Assembly (NCBI GenBank): GCA_946122785.1
Contig: CAMGYJ010000006.1
Span: 1,798,001 to 1,862,000 of the forward strand
Length of the DNA: 64,000 nt
Direction of reading: 5' to 3'
From: Linum tenue
Taxonomy: Eukaryota; Streptophyta; Magnoliopsida; Malpighiales; Linaceae
A program made the translations under genes and the position numbers. This document shows, one piece after another, positions 34,601 to 50,043 of the stretch. Each line of letters opens with the position of its first letter. Position 1 is the stretch's first letter. The notes beneath the pieces were generated by a model. It was not told the origin of the DNA and made no database searches. It saw only the letters and a list, made by a program, of their open reading frames with translations.

Positions 34601-37600
34601 CACAATTAAGCGGTTTATGTGTTTACATGACTAAAGCAATCAAAGAATGACAAGCCTATCAACATTACTAGACATTTTGGAGTGCAAATCCACCTTAATG
34701 TGCAATTTGGAGTCGGTAATAAAAGTTCGTACTCATGCACATCTTGTCATTAAGACACAATTAAGCGATTTATGTGTTTATATGACTAAACCAATCATTG
34801 AATCACATGTCCATCAACATTACAAGACATTTGGAGTGGAAATCCACCTTATTGTGCAATTTGGAGTAGGTACTAAGAGTTCGTGCTCGTGCACATCATG
34901 TCATTATGACACAATAAACGGTTTATGTGTTTACATGACTAAACCAATCAAAGAATCACAAGTCTATCAACATTACAAGACATTTGGAGAGCAAATCCAC
35001 CTTATTGTGCAATTTGGAGTCGGTACTAAGAGTTCGTACTCGTGCACATCTTGTCATTATGACACAATTAAGCGGTTTATGTGTTTATATGACTAAACCA
35101 ATCAATGAATCACATGTCCATCAACATTACAAGACATTTAGAGTGGAAATCCACTTTATTGTGCAATTTGCAGTCGGTACTAAGGGTTCGTACTCATGCA
35201 CATCTTGTCATTATGACACACTTAAGCGGTTTATGTGTTTATATGACTAAACCAATCATTGAATCACAAGGCTATCAACATTACAAGACATTTGGAGTGC
35301 AAATCCACCTTATTGCGCAATTTGGAGTCGGTACTAAGAGTTCGTAGTGGTGCACATCTTGTCATTATGACACAATTAAGCGGTTTATGTGTTTATATGA
35401 CTAAACCAATCATTGAATCAAATGTCCATCAACATTACAAGACATTTGGGGTGGAAATCCACCTTATTGTGCAATTTGGAGTCGGTACTAAGAGTTCGTG
35501 CTCGTGCACATCTTGTCATTATGACACAATTAAGCGGTTTATGTGTTTAGATGACTAAACCAATCAAAGAATCACAAGTCTATCAACATTACAAGACATT
35601 TGGAGAGCAAATCCACCTTATTGTGCAATTTGGAGTCGGTACTAAGAGTTCGTACTCGTGCACATCTTGTCATTATGACACAATTAAGCGGTTTATGTGT
35701 TTATATGACTAAACCAATCATTGAATCACATGTCCATCAACATTACAAGAAATTTGGAGTGGAAATCCACCTTATTATGCAATTTGGAGTCGGTACTAAG
35801 AGTTCGTGCTCCTGCACATCTTGTCATTATGACACAATTAAGCGGTTTATGTGTTTACATGACTAAACCAATCAAAGAATCAAGATTTTATCAACATTAC
35901 AAGACATATGGAGTGCAAATCCACCTTAATGTGCAATTGGAGTCGGGAATAAAAGTTCGTACTCATGCACATCTTGTCATTATCACACAATTAAGTGGTT
36001 TATGTGTTTATATGACTAAACCAATCATTGAATCACAAGTCTATCAACATTACAAGACATTTGGAGTGCAAATCCACCTTATTACGCAATTTGGAGTAGG
36101 TACTAAGAGTTCGTACTCATGCACATCTTGTCATTATGACACAATTAAGCGGTTTATGTGTTTATATTACTAAACCAATCATTGAATCACAAGTCTATCA
36201 ACATTACAAGACATTTGGAGTGCAAATCCACCTTATTGCGCAATTTGGAGTCGGTACTAAGAGTTCGTACTCGTGCACATCTTGTCATTATGACACAATT
36301 AAGCGGTTTATGTGTTTATATGACTAAACCAATCATTGAATCACATGTCCATCAACATTACAAGACATTTGGAGTGGAAATCCACCTTATTGGGCAATTT
36401 GGAGTCGGTACTAAGAGTTCGTGCTCGTGCACATCTTGTCATTATGACACAATTAAGCGGTTTATGTGTTTACATGACTAAACCAATCAAAGAATCAAGA
36501 TTTTATCAACATTACAAGACATATGGAGTGCAAATCCACCTTAATGTGCAATTGGAGTCGGGAATAAAAGTTCGTACTCATGCACATCTTGTCATTATCA
36601 CACAATTAAGTGGTTTATGTGTTTATATGACTAAACCAATCATTGAATCACAAGTCTATCAACATTACAAGACATTTGGAGTGCAAATCCACCTTATTAC
36701 GCAATTTGGAGTAGGTACTAAGAGTTCGTACTCATGCACATCTTGTCATTATGACACAATTAAGCGGTTTATGTGTTTATATGACTAAACCAATCATTGA
36801 ATCACATGTCCATCAACATTACAAGACATTTGGAGTGCAAATCCACCTTATTGCGCAATTTGGAGTCGGTAATAAGAGTTCGTACTCATGCACATCTTTT
36901 CATTATGACACAATTACGCGGTTTAGGTGTTTATATGACTAAACCAATCATTGAATCACAAGTCTATCAACATTACAAGACATTTGGAGTGCAAATCCAC
37001 CTTATTGCGCAATTTGGAGTCGGTACTAAGAGTTCGTACTCCTGCACATCTTGTCATTATGACACAATTAAGCGGTTTATGTGTTTATATTACTAAACCA
37101 ATCATTGAATCACAAGTCTATCAACATTACAAGACATTTGGAGTGCAAAATCCACCTTATTGCGCAAATTGGAGTCGGTACTAAGAGTTCGTACTCGTGC
37201 ACATCTTGTCATTATGACACAATTAAGCGGTTTATGTGTTTATATGACTAAACCAATCATTGAATCACATGTCCATCAACATTACAAGACATTTGGAGTG
37301 GAAATCCACCTTATTGTGCAATTTGGAGTCGGTACTAAGAGTTCGTACTCATGCACATCTTGTCATTATGACACAATTACGCGGTTTAGGTGTTTATATG
37401 ACTAAACCAATCATTGAATCACAAGTCTATCAACATTACAAGACATTTGGAGTGCAAAATCCACCTTATTGCGCAATTTGGAGTCGGTACTAAGAGTTCG
37501 TACTCCTGCACATCTTGTCATTATGACACAATGAAGCGGTTTATGTGTTTATATTACTAAACCAATCATTGAATCACAAGTCTATCAACATTACAAGACA

Positions 37601-40600
37601 TTTGGAGTGCAAATCCACCTTATTGCGCAAATTGGAGTCGGTACTAAGAGTTCGTACTCGTGCACATCTTGTCATTATGACACAATTAAGCGGTTTATGT
37701 GTTTATATGACTAAACCAATCATTGAATCACATGTCCATCAACATTACAAGACATTTGGGGTGGAAATCCACCTTATTGTGCAATTTGGAGTCGGTACTA
37801 AGAGTTCGTACTCGTGCACATCTTGTCATTATGACACAATTAAGCGGTTTATGTGTTTATATGACTAAACCAATCATTGAATCACATGTCCATCAACATT
37901 ACAAGACATTGGAGTGGAAATCCACCTTATTGGGCAATTTGGAGTCGGTACTAAGAGTTCGTGCTCTCGTGCACATCTTTTCATTATGACACAATTAAGC
38001 CGTTTATGTGTTTATATGACTAAACCAATCATTGAATCACAAGGCTATCAACATTACAAGACATTTGGAGTGCAAATCCACCTTATTGCGCAATTTGGAG
38101 TCGGTACTAAGAGTTCGTAGTCGTGCACATCTTGTCATTATGACACAATTAAGCGGTTTATGTGTTTATATGACTAAACCAATCATTGAATCACATGTCC
38201 ATCAACATTACAAGACATTTGGGGTGGAAATCCACCTTATTGTGCAATTTGGAGTCGGTACTAAGAGTTCGTGCTCGTGCACATCTTGTCATTATGACAC
38301 AATTAAGCGGTTTATGTGTTTAGATGACTAAACCAATCAAAGAATCACAAAGTCTATCAACATTACAAGACATTTGGAGAGCAAATCCACCTTATTGTGC
38401 AATTTGGAGTCTGGTACTAAGAGTTCGTACTCGTGCACATCTTGTCATTATGACACAATTAAGCGGTTTATATGTTTATATGACTAAACCAATCATTGAA
38501 TCACATGTCCATCAACATTACAAGACATTTGGAGTGGAAATCAACCTTATTGTGCAATTTGGAGTCGGTACTAAGAGTTCGTGCTCCTGCACATCTTGTC
38601 ATTATGACACAATTAAGCGGTTTATGTGTTTACATGACTAAACCAATCAAAGAATCAAGATTTTATCAACATTACAAGACATATGGAGTGCAAATCCACC
38701 TTAATGTGCAATTGGAGTCGGGAATAAAAGTTCGTACTCATGCACATCTTGTCATTATCACACAATTAAGCGATTATGTGTTTATATGACTAAACCAATC
38801 ATTGAATCACAAGTCTATCAACATTACAAGACATTTGGAGTGCAAATCCACCTTATTGCGCAATTTGGAGTCGGTACTAAGAGTTCGTACTCATGCACAT
38901 CTTGTCATTATGACACAATTAAGCGGTTTATGTGTTTATATTACTAAACCAATCATTGAATCACAAGTCTATCAACATTACAAGACATTTGGAGTGCAAA
39001 TCCACCTTATTGCGCAATTTGGAGTCGGTACTAAGAGTTCGTACTCGTGCACATCTTGTCATTATGACACAATTAAGCGGTTTATGTGTTTATATGACTA
39101 AACCAATCATTGAATCACATGTCCATCAACATTACAAGACATTTGGAGTGGAAATCCACCTTATTGGGCAATTTGGAGTCGGTACTAAGAGTTCGTGCTC
39201 GTGCACATCTTGTCATTATGACACAATTAAGCGGTTTATGTGTTTACATGACTAAAGCAATCAAAGAATGACAAGCCTATCAACATTACTAGACATTTGG
39301 AGTGCAAATCCACCTTAATGTGCAATTTGGAGTCGGTAATAAAAGTTCGTACTCATGCACATCTTGTCATTAAGACACAATTAAGCGATTTATGTGTTTA
39401 TATGACTAAACCAATCATTGAATCACATGTCCATCAACATTACAAGACATTTGGAGTGGAAATCCACCTTATTGTGCAATTTGGAGTAGGTACTAAGAGT
39501 TCGTGCTCGTGCACATCTTGTCATTATGACACAATAAACGGTTTATGTGTTTACATGACTAAACCAATCAAAGAATCACAAGTCTATCAACATTACAAGA
39601 CATTTGGAGAGCAAATCCACCTTATTGTGCAATTTTGGAGTCGGTACTAAGAGTTCGTACTCGTGCACATCTTGTCATTATGAAACAATTAAGCGGTTTA
39701 TGTGTTTATATGACTAAACCAATCAATGAATCACATGTCCATCAACATTACAAGACATTTGGAGTGGAAATCCACTTTATTGTGCAATTTGCAGTCGGTA
39801 CTAAGGGTTCGTACTCATGCACATCTTGTCATTATGACACAATTAAGCGGTTTATGTGTTTATATGACTAAACCAATCATTGAATCACAAGTCTATCAAC
39901 ATTACAAGACATTTGGAGTGCAAATCCACCTTATTGCGCAATTTGGAGTCGGTACTAAGAGTTCGTAGTGGTGCACATCTTGTCATTATGACACAATTAA
40001 GCGGTTTATGTGTTATATGACTAAACCAATCATTGAATCAAATGTCCATCAACATTACAAGACATTTGGAGTGGAAATCCACCTTATTGTGCAATTTGGA
40101 GTCGGTACTAAGAGTTCGTGCTCGTGCACATCTTGTCATTATGACACAATTAAGCGGTTTATGTGTTTATATGACTAAACCAATCAAAGAATCACAAGTC
40201 TATCAACATTACAAGACATTTGGAGTGCAAATCCACCTTATTACGCAATTTGGAGTAGGTACTAAGAGTTCGTACTCATGCACATCTTGTCATTATGACA
40301 CAATTAAGCGGTTTATGTGTTTATATTACTAAACCAATCATTGAATCACAAGTCTATCAACATTACAAGACATTTGGAGTGCAAATCCACCTTATTGCGC
40401 AATTTGGAGTCGGTACTAAGAGTTCGTACTCGTGCACATCTTGTCATTATGACACAATTAAGCGGTTTATGTGTTTATATGACTAAACCAATCATTGAAT
40501 CACATGTCCATCAACATTACAAGACATTTGGAGTGGAAATCCACCTTATTGGGCAATTTGGAGTCGGTACTAAGAGTTCGTGCTCGTGCACATCTTGTCA

Positions 40601-43600
40601 TTATGACACAATTAAGCGGTTTATGTGTTTACATGACTAAAGCAATCAAAGAATGACAAGCCTATCAACATTACTAGACATTTGGAGTGCAAATCCACCT
40701 TAATGTGCAATTTGGAGTCAATAATAAGAGTTCGTTACTCATGCACATCTTGTCATTAAGACACAATTAAGCGATTTATGTGTTTATATGACTAAACCAA
40801 TCATTGAATCACATGTCCATCAACATTACAAGACATTTGGAGTGGAAATCCACCTTATTGTGCAATTTGGAGTAGGTACTAAGAGTTCCTGCTCGTGCAC
40901 ATCTTGTCATTATGACACAATTAAGCGGTTTATGTGTTTACATGACTAAACCAATCAAAGAATCACAAGTCTATCAACATTACAAGACATTTGGAGAGCA
41001 AATCCACCTTATTGTGCAATTTGGAGTCGGTACTAAGAGTTCGTACTCGTGCACATCTTGTCATTATGACACAATTAAGCGGTTTATGTGTTTATATGAC
41101 TAAACCAATCATAGAATCACATGTCCATCAACATTACAAGACATTTGGAGTGGAAATCCACCTTATTGTGCAATTTGGAGTAGGTACTAAGAGTTCGTGC
41201 TCGTGCACATCTTGTCATTATGACACAATTAAGCGGTTTATGTGTTTACATGACTAAACCAATCAAAGAATCACAAGTCTATCAACATTACAAGACATTT
41301 GGAGAGCAAATCCACCTTATTGTGCAATTTGGAGTCGGTACTAAGAGTTCGTACTCGTGCACATCTTGTCATTATGACACAATTAAGCGGTTTATGTGTT
41401 TATATGACTAAACCAATCACTGAATCTCATGTCCATCAACATTACAAGACATTTGGAGTGGAAATCCACCTTATTGTGCAATTTGGAGTAGGTAAAAAGA
41501 GTTCGTGCTAATGCACATCTTGTCATTATGACACAATTAAGCGGTTTATGTGTTTACATGACTAAACCGATCAAAGAATCAAGAGTTTATCAACATTACA
41601 AGACATATGGAGTGCAAATCCACCTTAATGTGCAATTTGGAGTCGGGAATACAAGTTCGTACTCATGCACATCTTGTCAATATGACACAATTAAGCGGTT
41701 TATGTGTTTATATGACTAAACCAATCATTGAATCACAAGTCTATCAACATTACCAGACATTTGGAGTGCAAATCCACCTTATTGCGCAATTAGGAGTCGG
41801 TACTAAGAGTTCGTACTCGTGCACATCTTGTCATTATGACACAATTAAGCGGTTTATGTGTTTATATCACTAAACCAATCATTGAATCATATGTCCATCA
41901 ACATTACAAGACATTTGGAGTGGAAATCCACCTTATTGGGCAATTTGCAGTCGGTAGTAAGAGTTCGTACTCATGTACATCTTTTCATTATGACACAATT
42001 AAGCGGTTTATGTGTTTATATGACTAAACCAATCATTGAATCACATGTCCATCAACATTACAAGACATTTGAAATGGAAATCCACCTTATTGTGCAATTT
42101 GGAGTCGGTACTAAGAGTTCGTGCTCTCGTGCACATCTTGTCTATATGACACAATTAAGCGGTTTATGTGTTTACATGACTAAAGAAATCAAGAATGACT
42201 AGCCTATCAACATTACAATACATTTGGAGTGCAAGTCCACCTTAATGTGCAATTTGGAGTCGGTAATAAGAGTTCGTACTCATGCACATCTTGTCATTAA
42301 GACACAATTAAGCGATTTATGTGTTTATATGACTAAACCAATCATTGAATCACATGTCCATCAACATTACAAGACATTTGGAGTGGAAATCCACCTTATT
42401 GTGCAATTTGGAGTAGGTACTAAGAGTTCGTGCTCGTGCACATCTTGTCATTATGACACAATTAAGCGGTTTATGTGTTTACATGACTAAACCAATCAAA
42501 GAATCACAAGTCTATCAACATTACAAGACATTTGGAGAGCAAATCCACCTTATTGTGCAATTTGGAGTCGGTACTAAGAGTTCGTACTCGTGCACATCTT
42601 GTCATTATGACACAATTAAGCGGTTTATGTGTTTATATGACTAAACCAATCATTGAATCACATCTCCATCAACATTACAAGACATTTGGAGTGGAAATCC
42701 ACCTTATTGTGCAATTTGGAGTCGGTACTAAGAGTTCGTGCTCCTGCACATCTTGTCATTATGACACAATTAAGCGGTTTATGTGTTTACATGACTAAAC
42801 CAATCAAAGAATCAAGATTTTATCAACATTACAAGACATATGGAGTGCAAATCCACCTTAATGTGCAATTGGAGTCGGGAATAAAAGTTCGTACTCATGC
42901 ACATCTTGTCATTATCACACAATTAAGTGGTTTATGTGTTTAAATGACTAAACCAATCATTGAATCACAAGTCTATCAACATTACAAGACATTTGGAGTG
43001 CAAATCCACCTTATTGCGCAATTTGGAGTATGTACTAAGAGTTCGTACTCATGCACATCTTGTCATTATGACACAATTAAGCGGTTTATGTGTTTATATT
43101 ACTAAACCAATCATTAAATCACAAGTCTATCAACATTACAAGACATTTGGAGTGCAAATCCACCTTATTGCGCAATTTGGAGTCGGTACTAAGAGTTCGT
43201 ACTCGTGCACATCTTGTCATTATGACACAATTAAGCGGTTTATGTGTTTATATGACTAAACCAATCATTGAATCACATGTCCATCAACATTACAAGACAT
43301 TTGGAGTGGAATCCACCTTATTGGGCAATTTGGAGTCGGTACTAAGAGTTCGTGCTCTCGTGCACATCTTGTCATTATGACACAATTAAGCGGTTTATGT
43401 GTTTACATGACTAAAGCAATCAAAGAATGACAAGCCTATCAACATTACTACACATTTGGAGTGCAAATCCACCTTAATGTGCAATTTGGAGTCGGTAATA
43501 AGAGTTCGTACTCATGCACATCTTGTCATTAAGACACAATTAAGCGATTTATGTGTTTATATGACTAAACCAATCATTGAATCACATGTCCATCAACATT

Positions 43601-46600
43601 ACAAGACATTTGGAGTGGAAATCCACCTTATTGTGCAATTTGGAGTAGGTACTAAGAGTTCCTGCTCGTGCACATCTTGTCATTATGACACAATTAAGCG
43701 GTTTATGTGTTTACATGAATAAACCAATCAAAGAATCACAAGTCTATCAACATTACAAGACATTTGGAGAGCAAATCCACCTTATTGTGCAATTTGGAGT
43801 CGGTACTAAGAGTTCGTACTCGTGCACATCTTGTCATTATGACACAATTAAGCGGTTTATGTGTTTATATGACTAAACCAATCACTGAATCACATGTCCA
43901 TCAACATTACAAGACATTTGGAGTGGAAATCCACCTTATTGTGCAATTTGGAGTAGGTAAAAAGAGTTCGTGCTAATGCACATCTTGTCATTATGACACA
44001 ATTAAGCGGTTTATGTGTTTACATGACTAAACCAATCAAAGAATCAAGAGTTTATCAACATTACAAGACATATGGAGTGCAAATCCACCTTAATGTGCAA
44101 TTTGGAGTCGGGAATACAAGTTCGTACTCATGCACATCTTGTCAATATGACACAATTAAGCGGTTTATGTGTTTATATGACTAAACCAATCATTGAATCA
44201 CAAGTCTATCAACATTACAAGACATTTGGAGTGCAAATCCACCTTATTGCGCAATTAGGAGTCGGTACTAAGAGTTCGTACTCGTGCACATCTTGTCATT
44301 ATGACACAATTAAGCGGTTTATGTGTTTATATCACTAAACCAATCATTGAATCATATGTCCATCAACATTACAAGACATTTGGAGTGGAAATCCACCTTA
44401 TTGGGCAATTTGCAGTCGGTAGTAAGAGTTCGTACTCATGTACATCTTTTCATTATGACACAATTAAGCGGTTTATGTGTTTATATTACTAAACCAATCA
44501 TTGAAGCACAAGTACATCAACATTACAAGACATTTGGAGTGCAAATCCACCTTATTGTGCAATTTGGAGTCGGTACTAAGAGTTCTTGCTCGTGCACATC
44601 TTGTCATTATGACACAATTAAGCGGTTTATGTGTTTACATGACTAAACCAATTAAAGAATCAGAAGTCTATCAACATTACAAGACATTTGGAGAGCAAAT
44701 CCACCTTATTGTGCAATTTGGAGTCGGTACTAAGAGTTCGTACTCGTGCACATCTTGTCATTATGACACAATTAAGCGGTTTATGTGTTTATATGACTTA
44801 ACCAATCATTGGATCACTTGTCCATCAACATTACAAGACATTTGGAGTGCAAATCCACCTTATTTTACAATTTGGACTCGGTACTAAGAGTTCGTACTCG
44901 TTCACTTCTTGTCATTATGACACAATTAAGCGGTTTATGTGTTTATTTGACTAAACCAATCATTGAATCACATGTCCATCAACATTACAAGACATTTGGA
45001 GTGGAAATCCACCTTATTGGGCAATTTGGAGTCGGTACTAAGAGTTCGTGCTCTCGTGCACATCTTGTCATTATGACACAATTAAGCGGTTTATGTGTTT
45101 ACATGACTAAAGCAATCAAAGAATGACAAGCCTATCAACATTACTAGACATTTGGAGTGCAAATCCACCTTAATGTGCAATTTGGAGTCGGTAATAAGAG
45201 TTCGTATTCATGCACATCTTGTCATTAAGACACAATTAAGCGATTTATGTGTTTATATGACTAAACCAATCATTGAATCACATGTCCATCAACATTACAA
45301 GACATTTGGAGTGGAAATCCACCTTATTGTGCAATTTGGAGTAGGTACTAAGAGTTCCTGCTCGTGCACATCTTGTCATTATGACACAATTAAGCGGTTT
45401 ATGTGTTTACATGACTAAACCAATCAAAGAATCACAAGTCTATCAACATTACAAGACATTTGGAGAGCAAATCCACCTTATTGTGCAATTTGGAGTCGGT
45501 ACTAAGAGTTCGTACTCGTGCACATCTTGTCATTATGACACAATTAAGCGGTTTATGTGTTTATATGACTAAACCAATCACTGAATCACATGTCCATCAA
45601 CATTACAAGACATTTGGAGTGGAAATCCACCTTATTGTGCAATTTGGAGTAGGTAAAAAGAGTTCGTGCTAATGCACATCTTGTCATTATGACACAATTA
45701 AGCGGTTTATGTGTTTACATGACTAAACCAATCAATGAATCAAGAGTTTATCAACATTACAAGACATATGGAGTGCAAATCCACCTTAATGTGCAATTTG
45801 GAGTCGGGAATACAAGTTCGTACTCATGCACATCTTGTCAATATGACACAATTAAATGGTTTATGTGTTTATATGACTAAACCAATCATTGAATCACAAG
45901 TCTATCAACATTACAAGACATTTGGAGTGCAAATCCACCTTATTGCGCAATTAGGAGTCGGTACTAAGAGTTCGTACTCGTGCACATCTTGTCATTATGA
46001 CACAATTAAGCGGTTTATGTGTTTATATCACTAAACCAATCATTGAATCATATGTCCATCAACATTACAAGACATTTGGAGTGGAAATCCACCTTATTGG
46101 GCAATTTGCAGTCGGTAGTAAGAGTTCGTACTCATGTACATCTTTTCATTATGACACAATTAAGCGGTTTATGTGTTTATATTACTAAACCAATCATTGA
46201 AGCACAAGTCCATCAACATTACAAGACATTTGGAGTGCAAATCCACCTTATTGTGCAATTTGGAGTCGGTACTAAGAGTTCTTGCTCGTGCACATCTTGT
46301 CATTATGACACAATTAAGCGGTTTATGTGTTTATATGACTAAACCAATCATTGAATGACAAGTCTATCAACATTACAAGACATTTGGAGTGAAAATCCAC
46401 CTTATTGCGCAATTTGGAGTCGGTACTAAGAGTTCGTATTCGTGCACATCTTGTCATAATGACACAATTAAGCGGTTTATGTGTTTATATGACTAAACCA
46501 ATCATTGAATCACATGTCCATCAACATTACAAGACATTTGGAGTGGAAATCCACCTTATTGTGCAATTTGGAGTCAGTAATAAGAGTTCGTACTCATGCA

Positions 46601-49454
46601 CATCTTGTCATTATGACACAATTAAGTGGTTTATGTGTTTATATGACTAAACCAATCATTGAATCACAAGTCTATCAACATTACAAGACATTTGGAGTGC
46701 AAATCCACCTTATTGCGCAATTTGGAGTCGGTACTAAGAGTTCGTACTCATGCACATCTTGTCATTATGACACAATTAAGCGGTTTATGTGTTTATATCA
46801 CTAAACCAATCATTGAATCACATGTCCATCAACATTACAAGACATTTGGAGTGGAAATCCACCTTATTGGGCAATTTGCAGTCGGTACTAAGAGTTCGTA
46901 CTCATGCACATCTTTTCATTATGACACAATTAAGCGGTTTATGTGTTTATATTACTAAACCAATCATTGAATCACAAGTCTATCAACATTACAAGACATT
47001 TGGAGTGCAAATCCACCTTATTGCGCAATTTGGAGTCGGTACTAAGAGTTCGTGCTCTCGTGCACATCTTGTCAATATGACACAATTAAGCGGTTTATGT
47101 GTTTACATGACTAAAGCAATCAAAGAATGACTAGCCTATCAACATTACAAGACATTTGGAGTGCAAGTCCACCTTAATGTGCAATTTGGAGTCGGTAATA
47201 AGAGTTCGTACTCATGCACATCTTGTCATTAAGACACAATTAAGCGATTTATGTGTTTATGTGACTAAACCAATCATTGAATCACATGTCCATCAACATT
47301 ACAAGACATTTGGAGTGGAAATCCACCTTATTGTGCAATTTGGAGTAGGTACTAAGAGTTCGTGCTCGTGCACATCTTGTCATTATGACACAATTAAGCG
47401 GTTTATGTGTTTACATGACTAAACCAATCAATGAATCACAAGTCTATCAACATTACAAGACATTTGGAGAGCAAATCCACCTTATTGTGCAATTTGGAGT
47501 CGGTACTAAGAGTTCGTACTCGTGCACATCTTGTCATTATGACACAATTAAGCGGTTTATGTGTTTATATGACTAAACCAATCACTGAATCTCATGTCCA
47601 TCAACATTACAAGACATTTGGAGTGGAAATCCACCTTATTGTGCAATTTGGAGTAGGTAAAAAGAGTTCGTGCTCATGCACATCTTGTCAATATGACACA
47701 ATTAAGCGGTTTATGTGTTTATATGACTAAACCAATCATTGAATCACAAGTCTATCAACATTACCAGACATTTGGAGTGCAAATCCACCTTATTGCGCAA
47801 TTAGGAGTCGGTACTAAGAGTTCGTACTCGTGCACATCTTGTCATTATGACACAATTAAGCGGTTTATGTGTTTATATCACTAAACCAATCATTGAATCA
47901 TATGTCCATCAACATTACAAGACATTTGGAGTGGAAATCCACCTTATTGGGCAATTTGCAGTCGGTAGTAAGAGTTCGTACTCATGTACATCTTTTCATT
48001 ATGACACAATTAAGCGGTTTATGTGTTTATATGACTAAACCAATCATTGAATCACATGTCCATCAATATTACAAGACATTTGAAGTGGAAATCCACCTTA
48101 TTGTGCAATTTGGAGTCGGTACTAAGAGTTCGTGCTCTCGTGCACATCTTGTCTATATGACACAATTAAGCGGTTTATGTGTTTACATGACTAAAGAAAT
48201 CAAAGAATGACTAGCCTATCAACATTACAAGACATTTGGAGTGCAAGTCCACCTTAATGTGCAATTTGGAGTCGGTAATAAGAGTTCGTACTCATGCACA
48301 TCTTGTCATTAAGACACAATTAAGCGATTTATGTGTTTATATGACTAAACCAATCATTGAATCACATGTCCATCAACATTACAAGACATTTGGAGTGGAA
48401 ATCCACCTTATTGTGCAATTTGGAGTCGGTACTAAGAGTTCGTGCTCGTGCACATCTTGTCATTATGACACAATTAAGCGGTTTATGTGTTTACATGACT
48501 AAACCAATCAAAGAATCACAAGTCTATCAACATTACAAGACATTTGGAGAGCAAATCCACCTTATTGTGCAATTTGGAGTCGGTACTAAGAGTTCGTACT
48601 CGTGCACATCTTGTCATTATGACACAATTAAGTGGTTTATGTGTTTATATGACTAAACCAATCATTGAATCACATGTCCATCAACATTACAAGACATTTG
48701 GAGTGGAAATCCACCTTATTGTGCAATTTGGAGTCGGTAAAAAGAGTTCGTGCTAATGCACATCTTGTCATTATGACACAATTAAGCGGTTTATGTGTTT
48801 ACATGACTAAACCAATCAAAGAATCAAGAGTTTATCAACATTACAAGACATATGGAGTGCAAATCCACCTTAATGTGCAATTTGGAGTCGGGAATAAAAG
48901 TTCGTACTCATGCACATCTTGTCATTATGACACAATTAAGCGGTTTATGTGTTTATATGACTAAACCAATCATTGAATCACAAGTCTATCAACATTACAA
49001 GACATTTGGAGTGCAAATCCACCTTATTGCGCAATTAGGAGTCGGTACTAAGAGTTCGTACTCGTGCACATCTTGTCATTATGACACAATTATGAGGTTT
49101 ATGTGTTTATATGACTAAACCAATCATTGAATCACATGTCCATCAACATTACAAGACATTTGGAGTGGAAATCCACCTTATTGTGCAATTTGGAGTCGGT
49201 ACTAAGAGTTCGTACTCATGCACATCTTTTCATTATGACACAATTAAGCGGTTTATGTGTTTATATTACTAAACCAATCATTGAAGCACAAGTCCATCAA
49301 CATTACAAGACATTTGGAGTGCAAATCCACCTTATTGTGCAATTTGGAGTCGGTACTAAGAGTTCTTGCTCGTGCACATCTTGTCATTATGACACAATTA
49401 AGCGGTTTAGGTGTTTATATGACTAAACCAATCATTGAATGACAAGTCTATCAA
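28626..49454 (+). repeat. 154-bp satellite, block 3 (about 135 monomers)
   Basis: Same family and orientation. The first 5 kb after the gap (to about 33.7 kb) contains many single-base insertions and deletions, for example GCGGGTTTATG near 30923, CAAGGACATTT near 30982 and GTCGGGTACT near 31026. Later parts are cleaner. New monomer types appear here: ATCAAGATTTTATC with ACATATGG, CAAGCCTATC with ATTACTAGAC, GGTAAAAAGAGTTCGTGC, and CGGGAATACAAG. They recur in loose larger units with spacings near 1.2, 1.7 and 2.0 kb. The block ends at TCTATCAA (to 49454), where element C begins after three extra bases. Confidence 0.97.
33860..40180 (+). repeat. Duplicated satellite segment at 4.62-kb offset
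   Basis: A segment of about 1.7 kb at 33.86-35.56 kb recurs at 38.48-40.18 kb. Matching private variants include ATCAAGATTTTATC (34030 and 38652), CAAGCCTATCAACATTAC (34651 and 39273), TTTGCAGTCGG with CTAAGGG (35168 and 39788), TTCGTAGTGGTGCAC (35341 and 39963) and GAATCAAATGTCC (35415 and 40035). The offset of about 4620 bp is 30 monomers. Confidence 0.8.
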
Positions 49455-49457
49455 TGA

Positions 49458-50041
49458 TGAATAGCTACTTTGGAGCCATGGATGTGGAGCTATTTCGAGG
49501 GAAGCCATATATGATGATTCGAGTGGAGGAAGAAGGAGGAAGTACTGAAGAGAAGGCAGATTGCAAGAAGCAGCCTTAACGGGTTTACTTAACGGGTCCA
49601 GGCTTAAACGGGTTGGGCTTAACGGGTTTGCTGGGCTGTTTCCGAGTTTCCTTGTTTTTAAGTCGGTTTATGATTGTTTTTCCATGTTGGAGTCGGATTT
49701 GGGTTGTATTTTGCCTATTTAAAGGGCTGAACACGTTGGTTTTGCCCTAAGACGATTATTATTGAATTTCAGAGGCTAAAGTCGAGTTCCCTACGCGGAA
49801 TTTGCCCTAATTACTCTGTCGAGAATCTCCAGAGTGCTAGAGCGACTCTTATCAGCTAGGTAATCACCCTGGTTGTGGCGAGCTAACCATATCGATTGCC
49901 CTTTATTCCGAGTTGAATCTGTCCGATCGATTCATATATCGATTGCCCTTATTCACGGGTGAGTACTGTCCGGTCGATTTCCATCCTATCCGGTTCTGTT
50001 TGGTTCGAGAAGCTTGACCCTGCGCGACTTTGATTATATCA
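49458..50041 (+). repeat. Left terminal repeat of element C (LTR plus adjoining pol 3' sequence)
   Basis: 584 bp, matching 54778-55364 with three substitutions and six indels by eye. It ends in ATATCA directly before the primer-binding site. Its first 90 bp or so also code for the end of the polyprotein in the right copy. A purine tract at 49525-49542 followed by a TG at 49546 may mark the true LTR start. TATTTAAA at 49716-49723 is the likely TATA element. Confidence 0.8.
49853..49982 (+). promoter_or_regulatory. Conserved leader module of element C: hairpin plus direct repeat
   Basis: CAGCTAGG (49853-49860) can pair with CCTGGTTG (49868-49875) in RNA with two G-U pairs across a 7-nt loop, at the position of the perfect hairpin in elements A and B. 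GTGGCGAGC follows, then an imperfect tandem pair at 49890-49933 and 49934-49982, both starting near ATATCGATTGCCC. The hairpin lies about 130 nt after the TATA box, as in A and B. The right terminal repeat has the same module near 55174-55305, with one extra loop base. Confidence 0.65.
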
Positions 50042-50043
50042 AG

